From JACRPZ01 sp040758255 (GTDB lineage Bacteria > Nitrospirota > Thermodesulfovibrionia > UBA6902), in the NCBI GenBank assembly GCA_040758255.1, contig JBFLVX010000035.1, positions 1-17,527 on the forward strand: 17,527 bases of DNA. The letters are read 5' to 3'. Shown here in pieces: positions 1-5,962 of this stretch. A program made the position numbers and the translations under genes. Numbering within the stretch: position 1 is the stretch's first letter; every line of letters starts with the position of its first letter. The notes below the pieces were generated by a model. That model was not told where the DNA came from, did no database searches, and was given only the letters and a program-made list of their open reading frames with translations.

Positions 1-444
1 CGAGGCGGCGGCTATTGAGGCGCTTATTGATTCGCCCCTTATTATTGACTCCTGAGCAATTCCGATATCCGGCAGTTTTACAGCATCTATCATCAGGATA
101 TCGGGTTTCAGTTTCAGGTCTCTTACAGCGGCAGTCATGGCGTGTTTCGTGGAATTGAGTATATTTATCTTATCAATAGTATCAGCAGTTACGATTCCAA
201 CGCCTATATTGAGGGCAGAAGATGTGATTTCCCAGAATAGTCTGTTGCGCTCATTTTCAGAAGTCTGCTTGGAGTCTCTAAGCCCTTTTATAACGAGCCC
301 GGACGGAAGTATAACAGCGGCTGCCACTACAGGCCCTGCCAGAGGGCCTCTGCCTGCTTCGTCAATGCCTGCAATAATGGGGGTTTTCAGGCGGATATTT
401 TCATCATGCTGGAAAATAGCGGGGAGTTCTCTTCTCTTAATCAT
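1..444 (-). CDS. rnhB: Ribonuclease HII, 3' end missing (window edge)
   Basis: RNase HII cleaves the RNA strand of RNA-DNA hybrids and removes single ribonucleotides misincorporated into DNA; it is cytoplasmic. The visible 148 codons carry the family signature: GIDEAGRGPLAGP at residues 26-38, with the metal-binding pair D28 and E29 and the GRG substrate loop at 31-33, then the LRDSKQ segment near 55-60. A third acidic residue, D120, lies in the MIDAVKLP stretch. The reading frame leaves the window inside the SIAAAS motif, so roughly the last quarter of the protein, with the fourth acidic residue, is missing. The ATG at 444 is preceded directly by an in-frame TGA, so no longer start is possible. 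There is no strong Shine-Dalgarno sequence; the gene lies 31 bp behind rplS and is probably translated from the same transcript. Confidence 0.95.
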   Translation of the reverse strand, partial: MIKRRELPAIFQHDENIRLKTPIIAGIDEAGRGPLAGPVVAAAVILPSGLVIKGLRDSKQTSENERNRLFWEITSSALNIGVGIVTADTIDKINILNSTKHAMTAAVRDLKLKPDILMIDAVKLPDIGIAQESIIRGESISASIAAAS

Positions 445-475
445 TCAAGCTTTGGACTTGTTCAGAATCTTGCTC

Positions 476-826
476 TTAAGTTTTGTTGAATGATTTTTCT
501 TTTATCTTGGTTGCCTTTCCTTTTTTGTCACGCAGATAATAGAGCTTGGCCCTTCTGACTTTACCTTCCTTGACAACCTTGATACTATCTATCAGTGGAG
601 AGTGGATGGGGAATATTTTTTCAACCCCGACGCCGTAAGAAATCTTTCTCACCCTGAAGGTCTCGCGTGTGCCGCTTCCCCTTCTACCGATAACAGCGCC
701 TTCAAATGACTGGAGCCTCTCCTTCTCTCCTTCTTTGACCCTCATTGTAACTTTAACGGTATCCCCTACGTTAAAAGGCGGGATCTCCTTTTTATAAGAC
801 TCTTCAATTATCTTTATCGCGTTCAT
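476..826 (-). CDS. rplS: 50S ribosomal protein L19
   Basis: This is ribosomal protein L19, a component of the large subunit at the interface with the 30S subunit. The 116-residue length is normal for the family. Visible family features are the N-terminal PFNVGDTVKVTMRVKEG segment, the SFEGAVIGRRGSGTRETFRVRKISYGVGVE core written here only in part (residues about 40-70), the IFPIHSPLIDSI stretch, and the basic C-terminal end with AKLYYLRDKKGKA. A perfect AGGAGG lies just upstream of the ATG (plus-strand positions 835-840). It sits 30 bp behind trmD and 31 bp ahead of rnhB, which is the usual order. The assignment is essentially certain. Confidence 0.98.
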   Translation of the reverse strand: MNAIKIIEESYKKEIPPFNVGDTVKVTMRVKEGEKERLQSFEGAVIGRRGSGTRETFRVRKISYGVGVEKIFPIHSPLIDSIKVVKEGKVRRAKLYYLRDKKGKATKIKEKSFNKT

Positions 827-856
827 TTCACAGTCCTCCTGTAAATTTTATATCTG

Positions 857-1597
857 TTAATCGCTTTCTTCTGAAAATATCTCAGAAAGCAGCTTTTTAT
901 CCTCGTCGGTAAGCTCGATCTTATCCATCAGATCAGGCCTTGCTTTAAGCGTCTTTCTTAATGCCTCTTTTCTTCTCCAGCGCCATATCTCATTATGGTT
1001 CCCTGAGAGAAGAACCTGTGGGACATTAAGCCCCCTGAACTCGCTCGGCCTTGTATAATGAGGATAGTCAAGCAATTTCCATGAAAACGACTCATCCTCT
1101 ATCGAACTATTATCGCCTAAGGCCCCGGGAATAAGTCTCGTTGCCGCATCAATTACAACAAGCGCTGCAAGCTCCCCGCCGGTAATAACATAATCTCCGA
1201 TTGAGACCTCTTCGTCTGCCAGAGATATGTTGATCCTCTCGTCAATGCCTTCGTAACGGCCGCATATAAATACGAATCTCTTATCTTCCCTTGAGAAGTC
1301 TTCTGCCATAGATTGGTCAAAAGGCTTTCCCTGCGGGCTTAAAAGCACAACCCTTCTCGGAACACCGTCTTCTTTCAGGGCATCCATTGCCATGAATATC
1401 GGCTCCGGCTTGAAGACCATCCCGGCCCCGCCCCCGAAAGGAGAATCATCTACAGCCTTATGCCTGCCTGACGCAAAGTCCCTGATATTGACAACCTTAA
1501 CATCCAGTATCTTCTTCTCCCGCGCCCTCTTTAAAATGCTCTCATTGAGATAGGCATTGATTATTTCGGGGAAGATTGTCAGGACATCACATCTCAC
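857..1597 (-). CDS. trmD: tRNA (guanine-37-N1)-methyltransferase
   Basis: TrmD transfers a methyl group from S-adenosylmethionine to N1 of G37 in tRNAs with G at position 36, preventing +1 frameshifting. The protein has 246 residues, typical of the family, and shows the SPOUT trefoil-knot motifs: GGGAGM at 55-60, SPQG at 87-90, GRYEGIDER at 113-121 and IGDYVITGGE at 133-142. R154 and the aspartate near 168 match the positions of the known catalytic arginine and aspartate. The C-terminal domain has YTRPSEFRG and the VLLSGNH-IWRWRR tRNA-binding stretch. The start is GTG at 1597, giving the normal MRCDVLTIFPE N-terminus. The gene follows khpA at 92 bp distance without rimM, behind a hairpin terminator, so it may have its own promoter; a TAAATTATAG stretch just before the start is a weak -10 candidate. 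Confidence 0.97.
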   Translation of the reverse strand: MRCDVLTIFPEIINAYLNESILKRAREKKILDVKVVNIRDFASGRHKAVDDSPFGGGAGMVFKPEPIFMAMDALKEDGVPRRVVLLSPQGKPFDQSMAEDFSREDKRFVFICGRYEGIDERINISLADEEVSIGDYVITGGELAALVVIDAATRLIPGALGDNSSIEDESFSWKLLDYPHYTRPSEFRGLNVPQVLLSGNHNEIWRWRRKEALRKTLKARPDLMDKIELTDEDKKLLSEIFSEESD

Positions 1598-1620
1598 TTG
1601 CTCTATAATTTAGCTTTTCC

Positions 1621-1652
1621 AAAAATAAGAGGGGATAACCCCTCTTATTTTT
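1621..1652. terminator. Perfect hairpin terminator between khpA and trmD
   Basis: A 14-bp perfect inverted repeat, AAAAATAAGAGGGG and CCCCTCTTATTTTT, flanks a 4-nt loop. On the minus strand the G-rich arm is followed by TTATTTTT, the layout of an intrinsic terminator, and the same is true on the plus strand. It lies inside what is otherwise a continuous translation operon, 38 bp behind the khpA stop codon. It could terminate, attenuate or simply process the rpsP-khpA transcript. Confidence 0.75.
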
Positions 1653-1689
1653 AAAGCTTCCTGCTGATTTAGCTGCAAAAGCCTTTCAG

Positions 1690-1920
1690 CTATTCAAGTA
1701 TCTCAAGTACGCAGCGCTTGCCAAGCTTTGTTCCGGCAGCGCTCAGTATCGTTCTCATGGACCTCGCTGTCTTTCCCTGCTTTCCGATAACTTTTCCAAG
1801 GTCGGATGTGTCAACCCTCAGCTCATAAACAGTGGTCTTTTCTCCCACCACTTCTGTAACGGCAACTTCCTCCGGTTTGTCTACCAGCGCCTTAGCCATC
1901 TGCTCAATAAGTGATTTCAT
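1690..1920 (-). CDS. khpA: KH-domain RNA-binding protein KhpA
   Basis: This is a small single-KH-domain RNA-binding protein of the KhpA/YlqC family, which in other bacteria acts with KhpB on mRNAs and small RNAs and has been tied to cell elongation. The signature is VIGKQGKTARSMR with the GKQG loop of the KH fold, followed by the second helix and a short C-terminal strand ending in VLEILE. I place the start at the ATG at 1920 (MKSLIEQMAK, 76 residues). An upstream in-frame ATG at 1932 would add only MEVE, and the DNA encoding those residues is itself a strong Shine-Dalgarno sequence (GGAGGTGGAG) placed correctly for the inner ATG. It lies 27 bp behind rpsP. Confidence 0.93.
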   Translation of the reverse strand: MKSLIEQMAKALVDKPEEVAVTEVVGEKTTVYELRVDTSDLGKVIGKQGKTARSMRTILSAAGTKLGKRCVLEILE

Positions 1921-1947
1921 CTCCACCTCCATGGATCAGGGTACTTT

Positions 1948-2184
1948 TTAAAGCCCTGAGATTTTCAAAAGCTTCTTAACAACAGAAGTCGGTTGCGCTC
2001 CATTGCCGATCCAATACTTGGCCCTTTCAGTGTCTATCTTCACTTCAGAAGGGTTCTTGAGCGGGTCATATGTCCCTAAAATTTCTACAAATGGCCCGTC
2101 TCTTCTCTTTCTTGAATCAATGACTATCACCCTGTAGAAAGGCTGCTTCTTCTTGCCTTTTCTTGTCAATCTGATCTTTACCAA
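1948..2184 (-). CDS. rpsP: 30S ribosomal protein S16
   Basis: Ribosomal protein S16 is needed for assembly of the 5' domain of the small subunit. The 78-residue protein has the family pattern: KIRLTRKGKKKQPFYRVIV at the N-terminus, DSRKRRDGPFVEILGTYDP in the middle, and the RAKYWIGNGAQPTSVVKKLL end. The start codon is TTG at 2184, spaced 6 nt from a GGAGGA (plus-strand tcctcc, 2191-2196). An ATG at 2189 in another frame sits in the spacer but runs into a stop after three codons (ATG TTT TGG TAA), so TTG is the only start that gives S16. ffh lies 90 bp upstream and khpA 27 bp downstream. Confidence 0.97.
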   Translation of the reverse strand: MVKIRLTRKGKKKQPFYRVIVIDSRKRRDGPFVEILGTYDPLKNPSEVKIDTERAKYWIGNGAQPTSVVKKLLKISGL

Positions 2185-2274
2185 AACATATCCTCCATCT
2201 TTATTAAAGAGTTAATAATACATGAAACGGAACTCAAGATTCAAGTCTATAATGACAACTATATTAATATACCG

Positions 2275-3594
2275 CTAAAACTTAAATTGCGACATGTTAA
2301 AGCCCCTGCCGCTTTTAACCTTCTTCAGCATCTTCTTCATGCCGATATACTGCTTTATCAGCCTGTTGACATCAGGCACGGTTGTGCCGCTTCCCTGCGC
2401 GATCCGCCTTTTGCGGCTGGGGTTAATTATAGCATAATTAGCCCTTTCCTGCCTTGTCATGGAATTTATTATGGCTTCAATCCTGACAAACGCCTTATCA
2501 TCCACCTGAACCCCCTTCATCTGCTTGCCGACGCCGGGGATCATATTGAGAATGCTCTCAAAAGAGCCCATCTTCTTTATCTGTTTTATCTGGTTTTTAA
2601 GGTCGTCAAAGGTGAATATATTCTTCTTTAGCCTCTCTTCGAGCGAAAGGGCGTCCTTCATGTCAACGGCTTCCTGCGCCTTCTCAACCAGACTTACAAC
2701 ATCACCCATCCCTAATATCCTTGAGGCCATCCTCTCAGGGTGAAACGGCTCAAGGAACTCAACCTTCTCTCCGACACCTATAAATTTTACTGGTTTGCCG
2801 GTTACGGACACGATTGAAAGGGCTGCCCCACCCCTTGCGTCACCGTCCATCTTTGTCAGGATAACCCCCTGAAGGTCAAGCCTTTCATTGAAGGATTTTG
2901 CGATATTTACAGCATCCTGCCCTGTCATTGCGTCCGCAACAAGCAGTATCTCTTTTGGCTGCGCTGTTCTCTTAAGTTCCTCAAGCTCTGCCATCAGGTT
3001 CTCATCAATATGAAGCCTGCCCGCGGTGTCCATGATTATAATGTCTCTGCCGTCGAGGTTTGCCTGCTTAAGCGCAAGAGGAAAGATATTTACAGGATTG
3101 TCTCCGGGCCGGGTTGCAAATACAGGCACATCAATCTGGGCGCCGAGCGACTGAAGCTGGTCAATGGCAGCGGGTCTACCAGTATCCAGCGCAACAAGCA
3201 TGGGCCTTCTGCCGTTCTTCTTAAAGTTATTTGCAAGTTTTGCAGAGGTTGTGGTCTTCCCTGAACCATGCAGGCCGACAAGCATGATGACAGTAGGAGG
3301 GTTTGGGGAGAGATTTATCTTGGCCTGCCCGCCGCCCATAAGAGCGCAGAGCTCGTCGTTGACGATCTTAACCACCTGCTGGCCTGGGGTTATGCTGTCA
3401 ATCACCTCTTTGCCGACAGCCCTTACTCTTACCTTATCAACGAAATCTTTGACAACCTTAAAGTTAACATCAGCCTCAAGGAGGGCCATTCTGACCTCTT
3501 TAAGGGCCGCGTTAACGTCATCCTCCCTGAGAAGCCCCCTGCCCTTCAGCTTCTTAAATATCCCGTCTAATCTTTCAGATAATGATTCAAACAT
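2275..3594 (-). CDS. ffh: Signal recognition particle GTPase Ffh
   Basis: Ffh (SRP54) binds signal sequences on ribosomes and, with the 4.5S RNA and FtsY, delivers membrane and exported proteins to the translocon. The 439 residues show, in order, the N-terminal helical bundle (1-90), the G domain with the P-loop GLHGSGKTTT (107-116), DTGRPAA (137-143), DTAGR (189-193), TKMD (247-250) and GVGEKVEFLEPF, and then the methionine-rich M domain from about 330. The M domain includes the RNA-binding helix region around RQERANYAIINPSRKRRIAQGSG. The G2-like element reads DTGRPAA where DVYRPAA or DTYRPAA is more usual, a small variation. The start is ATG at 3594 with only a weak GAGC ahead of it. The gene lies behind the trxB remnant and may be read through from the trxA promoter. 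Confidence 0.97.
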   Translation of the reverse strand: MFESLSERLDGIFKKLKGRGLLREDDVNAALKEVRMALLEADVNFKVVKDFVDKVRVRAVGKEVIDSITPGQQVVKIVNDELCALMGGGQAKINLSPNPPTVIMLVGLHGSGKTTTSAKLANNFKKNGRRPMLVALDTGRPAAIDQLQSLGAQIDVPVFATRPGDNPVNIFPLALKQANLDGRDIIIMDTAGRLHIDENLMAELEELKRTAQPKEILLVADAMTGQDAVNIAKSFNERLDLQGVILTKMDGDARGGAALSIVSVTGKPVKFIGVGEKVEFLEPFHPERMASRILGMGDVVSLVEKAQEAVDMKDALSLEERLKKNIFTFDDLKNQIKQIKKMGSFESILNMIPGVGKQMKGVQVDDKAFVRIEAIINSMTRQERANYAIINPSRKRRIAQGSGTTVPDVNRLIKQYIGMKKMLKKVKSGRGFNMSQFKF

Positions 3595-3608
3595 AATTTA
3601 GCTCATTG

Positions 3609-3755
3609 TTAACAGAACAGATCTGGGCTTTCGATACAGTTTGAAGGACTGACAATTTCTGTTTGTTTATTTAGCCTGTATCTGGCCCTTGAAGAATAAA
3701 GCCCTGCTGTAAGACCAGCAGGGCCTCCCCCAATAATTATCACATCATAAAGCAT
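3609..3755 (-). pseudogene. trxB: Truncated thioredoxin reductase, N-terminal remnant
   Basis: An open frame of 48 codons begins with ATG immediately after the trxA stop codon. It starts MLYDVIIIGGGPAGLTAGLY, followed by SSRARY, the FAD-binding dinucleotide fold at the start of thioredoxin reductase, with the GGGPAG glycine motif intact. After about residue 28 the family resemblance ends and the frame runs through an unrelated low-similarity stretch to TAA at 3609, only 14 bp before the ffh start. A complete TrxB is about 310 residues and would carry a CxxC active site and an NADPH domain; neither is present. I read this as the remainder of a trxA-trxB pair whose trxB was deleted. The codons for GPAGLTAGL also form a 9-bp hairpin (3701-3724) followed by TTTATTCTTC, which could serve as a weak terminator. 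Confidence 0.8.
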
Positions 3756-4085
3756 TTAGCCGAGAAGTGAATCTATCTTTGATTTAAGCTGGCCCTTTGG
3801 AACAGCTCCGACAACCTGGTCCAGAACCTTCCCGCCTTTGAAGAATATCAACGTCGGTATGCCTCTGATATTGAATTTACTTGCAAGATCAGGATTTTCA
3901 TCAGTATTTACCTTGGCAAAATTCACCTTGCCTGCATATTCCTTCGCTAACTCTTCGACTACAGGAGCTATAATCTTACACGGGCCGCACCATGTCGCCC
4001 AGAAATCAACCATCACAAGATTTGGCGACTGAAGCACCACCTTATCAAAAGTATCCACTGACACACTGATAACAGCTTCGGACAT
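3756..4085 (-). CDS. trxA: Thioredoxin
   Basis: Thioredoxin is the general cytoplasmic dithiol reductant. The 109-residue length is standard. The active site WATWCGPCK is present with C33 and C36, the cis-proline is P77 in the FNIRGIPTLIFFKGG stretch, and the core strand MVDFWA precedes the active site. The start ATG at 4085 is preceded by a GGGGGG Shine-Dalgarno-like run. A near-perfect sigma-70 promoter lies at 4123-4152. The stop codon is followed directly by the start of a trxB remnant, so the reductase partner that would normally be co-transcribed is not functional here and must be encoded elsewhere or replaced by a ferredoxin-linked type. Confidence 0.97.
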   Translation of the reverse strand: MSEAVISVSVDTFDKVVLQSPNLVMVDFWATWCGPCKIIAPVVEELAKEYAGKVNFAKVNTDENPDLASKFNIRGIPTLIFFKGGKVLDQVVGAVPKGQLKSKIDSLLG

Positions 4086-4122
4086 TCGGATCCCCCCTTT
4101 TAAAAAAATTTACTGAAGTTAA

Positions 4123-4152
4123 ATTATATTTCCTGGGCAAAGAATTTGTCAA
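4123..4152 (-). promoter_or_regulatory. Consensus sigma-70 promoter of trxA
   Basis: On the minus strand TTGACA (4152-4147) and TATAAT (4128-4123) are separated by 18 bp. Both hexamers match the consensus exactly. The start point would be near 4116, about 30 bp ahead of the trxA start codon. Its -35 box overlaps the -35 box of the divergent plus-strand promoter. Confidence 0.8.
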
Positions 4153-4176
4153 TTCTGATAAGGTTTTTGTTATAAT
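4146..4176 (+). promoter_or_regulatory. Divergent promoter of the plus-strand gene pair
   Basis: TTGTCA (4146-4151) and TATAAT (4171-4176) are separated by 19 bp; the -10 is extended by a TG at 4168-4169. The long spacer is compensated by the extended -10. The start point would be near 4183. The -35 shares five bases with the trxA -35 on the other strand. Confidence 0.65.
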
Positions 4177-4256
4177 GCAGCAATGACAAAAAATGCCGGG
4201 TTTCTTTAAAAACCATGGTAAAGTCATTTCGATTACACTTATACAGGGAGACAATG

Positions 4257-4637
4257 ATGGCGAAAATAGAGAGCCACGAGAAGAAGCCGGTGCCGGGAGT
4301 TGACCATTCTATAATTCAAATTCCTGACGATAATAATTTAGGCACAGGAACTTTTATAACAATGCTTGAACCAAATGCCCTGGCAAAGATCAATCCTATC
4401 ATCAGCAGCATTCAGAATGAGCCGGTCTTTCAATTAATCGTCAGCATCAATCTCGCCATTGAATCAGTCACAGCCATGATCGGCAAGGCTGACAACACCC
4501 CGCCGCTTTCGCGCAAGGTCTTCAGCCTGCCTAAAGAGATAGTGGTTAAGGATGCTCACAGGTTTGATGCTGCATTCAAAGACTGGCAGATAGAAGATAT
4601 GTCTATGGATGGGGTAAAATTGAAATTATCAGCATAA
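4257..4637 (+). CDS. Uncharacterised 126-residue cytoplasmic protein
   Basis: I do not recognise this protein. It has no signal peptide, no convincing membrane segment and no cysteine. The first 30 residues are polar and probably flexible (HEKKPVPGVDHS, IPDDNNLGTG), and the middle (about 33-75) is mildly hydrophobic and helix-like (IISSIQNEPVFQLIVSINLA). The end has an acidic and hydrophobic mix with VKDAHRFDAAF. Start choice: AGGGAG at 4245-4250 is 6 nt from the ATG at 4257 and only 3 nt from the adjacent ATG at 4254, so 4257 is preferred; a far upstream in-frame ATG at 4215 has no Shine-Dalgarno. It has its own promoter and is followed 20 bp later by a small lipoprotein gene, probably on the same transcript. 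Codon use looks like that of its neighbours, so a real gene is likely. Confidence 0.7.
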   Translation: MAKIESHEKKPVPGVDHSIIQIPDDNNLGTGTFITMLEPNALAKINPIISSIQNEPVFQLIVSINLAIESVTAMIGKADNTPPLSRKVFSLPKEIVVKDAHRFDAAFKDWQIEDMSMDGVKLKLSA

Positions 4638-4657
4638 CACTGAAAAGGAGACATGCT

Positions 4658-4789
4658 ATGATCAGAAAATTAGCAGTAGCAATAACATTAATATGCTGTC
4701 TCGCCGCATTGACAGCCTGCAATACCATGAAAGGGTTTGGCAAGGATGTACAAGGCCTCGGAGAGAAGATAGAAGAAGTTTCCGAATAA
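4658..4789 (+). CDS. Entericidin-like small lipoprotein
   Basis: This 43-residue lipoprotein precursor has the start MIRKLAVAITLICCLAAL, the lipobox LTAC with C21 as the lipidated cysteine, and a mature part beginning CNTMKGFGKDVQGLGEKIEE. This matches the entericidin (EcnA/EcnB) family pattern, in which C-N-T-x-x-G-x-G-K-D-x-x-x-x-G follows the lipobox. Entericidins are tiny cell-envelope lipoproteins studied in E. coli as an antidote/toxin pair linked to stationary-phase lysis; that role is not shown here. AAGGAG at 4645-4650 lies 7 nt before the ATG at 4658. An earlier ATG at 4653 terminates after two codons. Only one member is present, without a partner entericidin. It probably shares the transcript of the preceding 126-residue gene. 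Confidence 0.85.
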   Translation: MIRKLAVAITLICCLAALTACNTMKGFGKDVQGLGEKIEEVSE

Positions 4790-4810
4790 TATTGCCTGTA
4801 CGGCATTATT
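4785..4810. terminator. Possible weak hairpin between convergent genes
   Basis: AATAAT, three unpaired bases, GCC, loop TGTAC, then GGC and ATTATT can pair as a bulged stem that spans the stop codon of the entericidin-like gene and touches the stop codon of the convergent napD-like gene. The stem is short and there is no long T run, so termination here is only a possibility. Confidence 0.25.
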
Positions 4811-5070
4811 TACGCGTTGCTCATTTCAGTATTCTCCTTATCCGCTCCCTCTATGCTGAAATAAGCAAGGTGAACATTTTTTACGCCGTTGATATCTTTT
4901 AACGGTTCAAAATCTTTCTTCACCTTATCCATCGTCTCCCTCTCGATAAGAAAGACTATCTTATCATTATTGATCTCATTAATCTCGACGTTTCGCATCC
5001 TTAATTCATTTATAATCTGCTCCATCTCATTTAACCTATTCACCTCAATAAATCCGCTTGCTATAACCAT
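4810..5070 (-). CDS. Divergent second NapD-like chaperone
   Basis: An 86-residue ferredoxin-fold protein resembling NapD, the cytoplasmic chaperone that binds the twin-arginine signal peptide of NapA and delays export until the molybdenum cofactor is inserted. The pattern is MVIASGFIEV, a helix (EMEQIINELRMRNVEI), a KIVFLIE strand, a second helix, and an INGVKNVHLAYFSIE strand. These match NapD element by element, but the sequence differs strongly from the upstream copy at 5101-5373. GGGAGGT precedes the ATG at 5070. It lies 30 bp behind that copy and is the last gene of the nap operon, ending opposite the entericidin-like gene with 20 bp between the stop codons. It could serve a different Tat substrate or form a heteromer with the first NapD; this is inference. 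Confidence 0.7.
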   Translation of the reverse strand: MVIASGFIEVNRLNEMEQIINELRMRNVEINEINNDKIVFLIERETMDKVKKDFEPLKDINGVKNVHLAYFSIEGADKENTEMSNA

Positions 5071-5100
5071 CTTACCTCCCTTTTTAGATACAGAAACAAG

Positions 5101-5373
5101 TTAAAGAGTTGGTCTTTTGAGTTTATCCAGCGCGTCCGCCAGTTCATCTTTGCAATATGAATAGGAGAGGCTCGCGCTGAAGACAAAGGGGATGTTCTGT
5201 ATCTGCTTTAATCTTTCCGTCTGGTCATTGATGCTGTCGCCTTCTATGGTCGCAATTATCTTTCCGTCAGGATCGTGGAAATGGACCTCGCAGAGGCCGA
5301 CAGAGTTGATCTTCTTTATAACCTCCGGCAGATGCTCCTTCGCGGTTTTGACAACAATGCTTGATACATTCAC
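5101..5373 (-). CDS. napD: NapD, NapA maturation chaperone
   Basis: A 90-residue NapD protein. The start VSSIVVKTAKEHLPEVIKKI, the GLCEVHFHDPDGKIIATIEG strand-turn-strand region and the ASLSYSYCKDE end fit the NapD family closely. NapD binds the Tat signal of NapA in the cytoplasm. The start codon is GTG at 5373, preceded by AGGGGGTG at a suitable distance. It lies 17 bp behind napB, as expected for a nap operon, and 30 bp ahead of a second, more divergent NapD-like gene. Confidence 0.82.
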   Translation of the reverse strand: MNVSSIVVKTAKEHLPEVIKKINSVGLCEVHFHDPDGKIIATIEGDSINDQTERLKQIQNIPFVFSASLSYSYCKDELADALDKLKRPTL

Positions 5374-5390
5374 TTTGCACCCCCTGTGGT

Positions 5391-5936
5391 CTATTCGGTT
5401 TCAACACCTTCGTTTAAGTTATCTATCAGATTGGACTTGTAATGCCCTTTATCATCCCTGAACCCGCCTTTAAAAATATTCTTTACCGCCGGTGTCAGCT
5501 CTGTCTGTATCACATGACAACTCATGCAGTTATAACGGCTTCCGGCTAATTCGCCTTTCAGGTCTTTCCCTGTAGCAAAGTCCGTAAGATGTGATCCGGG
5601 TATCGGAGTTGCTCCTGTGGCCCCAGCCTCTTCCGGCATATGACAGCCCATACAGAGGTTTTCAGTCTGCGCGATCGGAAGCATTCCGGTTATGTCATGA
5701 GGAATAAGCGGAGGACTGTTCTCAAAAGACCTCTCGAACCTGGTGCTCGTTCCGGCTTCTTTTGTAATAGGCGCTCCATACACAGGAGCTGAAGTGTTTT
5801 CATCATACAGGTTTTCATGCCTCAGGCCAAGCTCCTCTTCAGTATATATTTTTGTCTGGGCGCAGGAAAGCAATAAAAGTGAAACAATTGATACGGCCAA
5901 CACCGGCATGGTCCATATTTTTCCCTCTCGCAGCAT
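5391..5936 (-). CDS. napB: NapB, diheme cytochrome subunit of nitrate reductase
   Basis: NapB passes electrons to the NapA catalytic subunit in the periplasm. The 181-residue precursor has two heme c motifs, CMGCH at 95-99 and CMSCH at 137-141. The segment FENSPPLIPHDITGMLPI carries H80, and GSH carries H116; these are the likely distal heme ligands. The N-terminus (residues 8-25) is hydrophobic and ends in LLLSC, a lipobox with C25, so this NapB is probably membrane-anchored as a lipoprotein, whereas many NapB proteins are soluble. AGGAGG precedes the ATG at 5936. It lies 26 bp behind napH and 17 bp ahead of napD. Confidence 0.93.
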   Translation of the reverse strand: MLREGKIWTMPVLAVSIVSLLLLSCAQTKIYTEEELGLRHENLYDENTSAPVYGAPITKEAGTSTRFERSFENSPPLIPHDITGMLPIAQTENLCMGCHMPEEAGATGATPIPGSHLTDFATGKDLKGELAGSRYNCMSCHVIQTELTPAVKNIFKGGFRDDKGHYKSNLIDNLNEGVETE

Positions 5937-5962
5937 AACGTCCTCCTTTTTTATTTATAAAT

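Noticed and set aside
1690..1932. KhpA start at the ATG at 1932
   Set aside because: The codons between the two ATGs are themselves the Shine-Dalgarno for the ATG at 1920.
1605..3603. Identical 11-mer ataatttagct ahead of trmD (1605-1615) and ffh (3593-3603)
   Set aside because: It is A/T-rich, in ffh it includes the start codon, and two occurrences can arise by chance; no function can be argued.
3701..3724. Independent terminator behind trxA
   Set aside because: The stem is explained by the codons for the GPAGLTAGL part of the trxB remnant and lacks a clean T run. Kept only as a possible secondary role.
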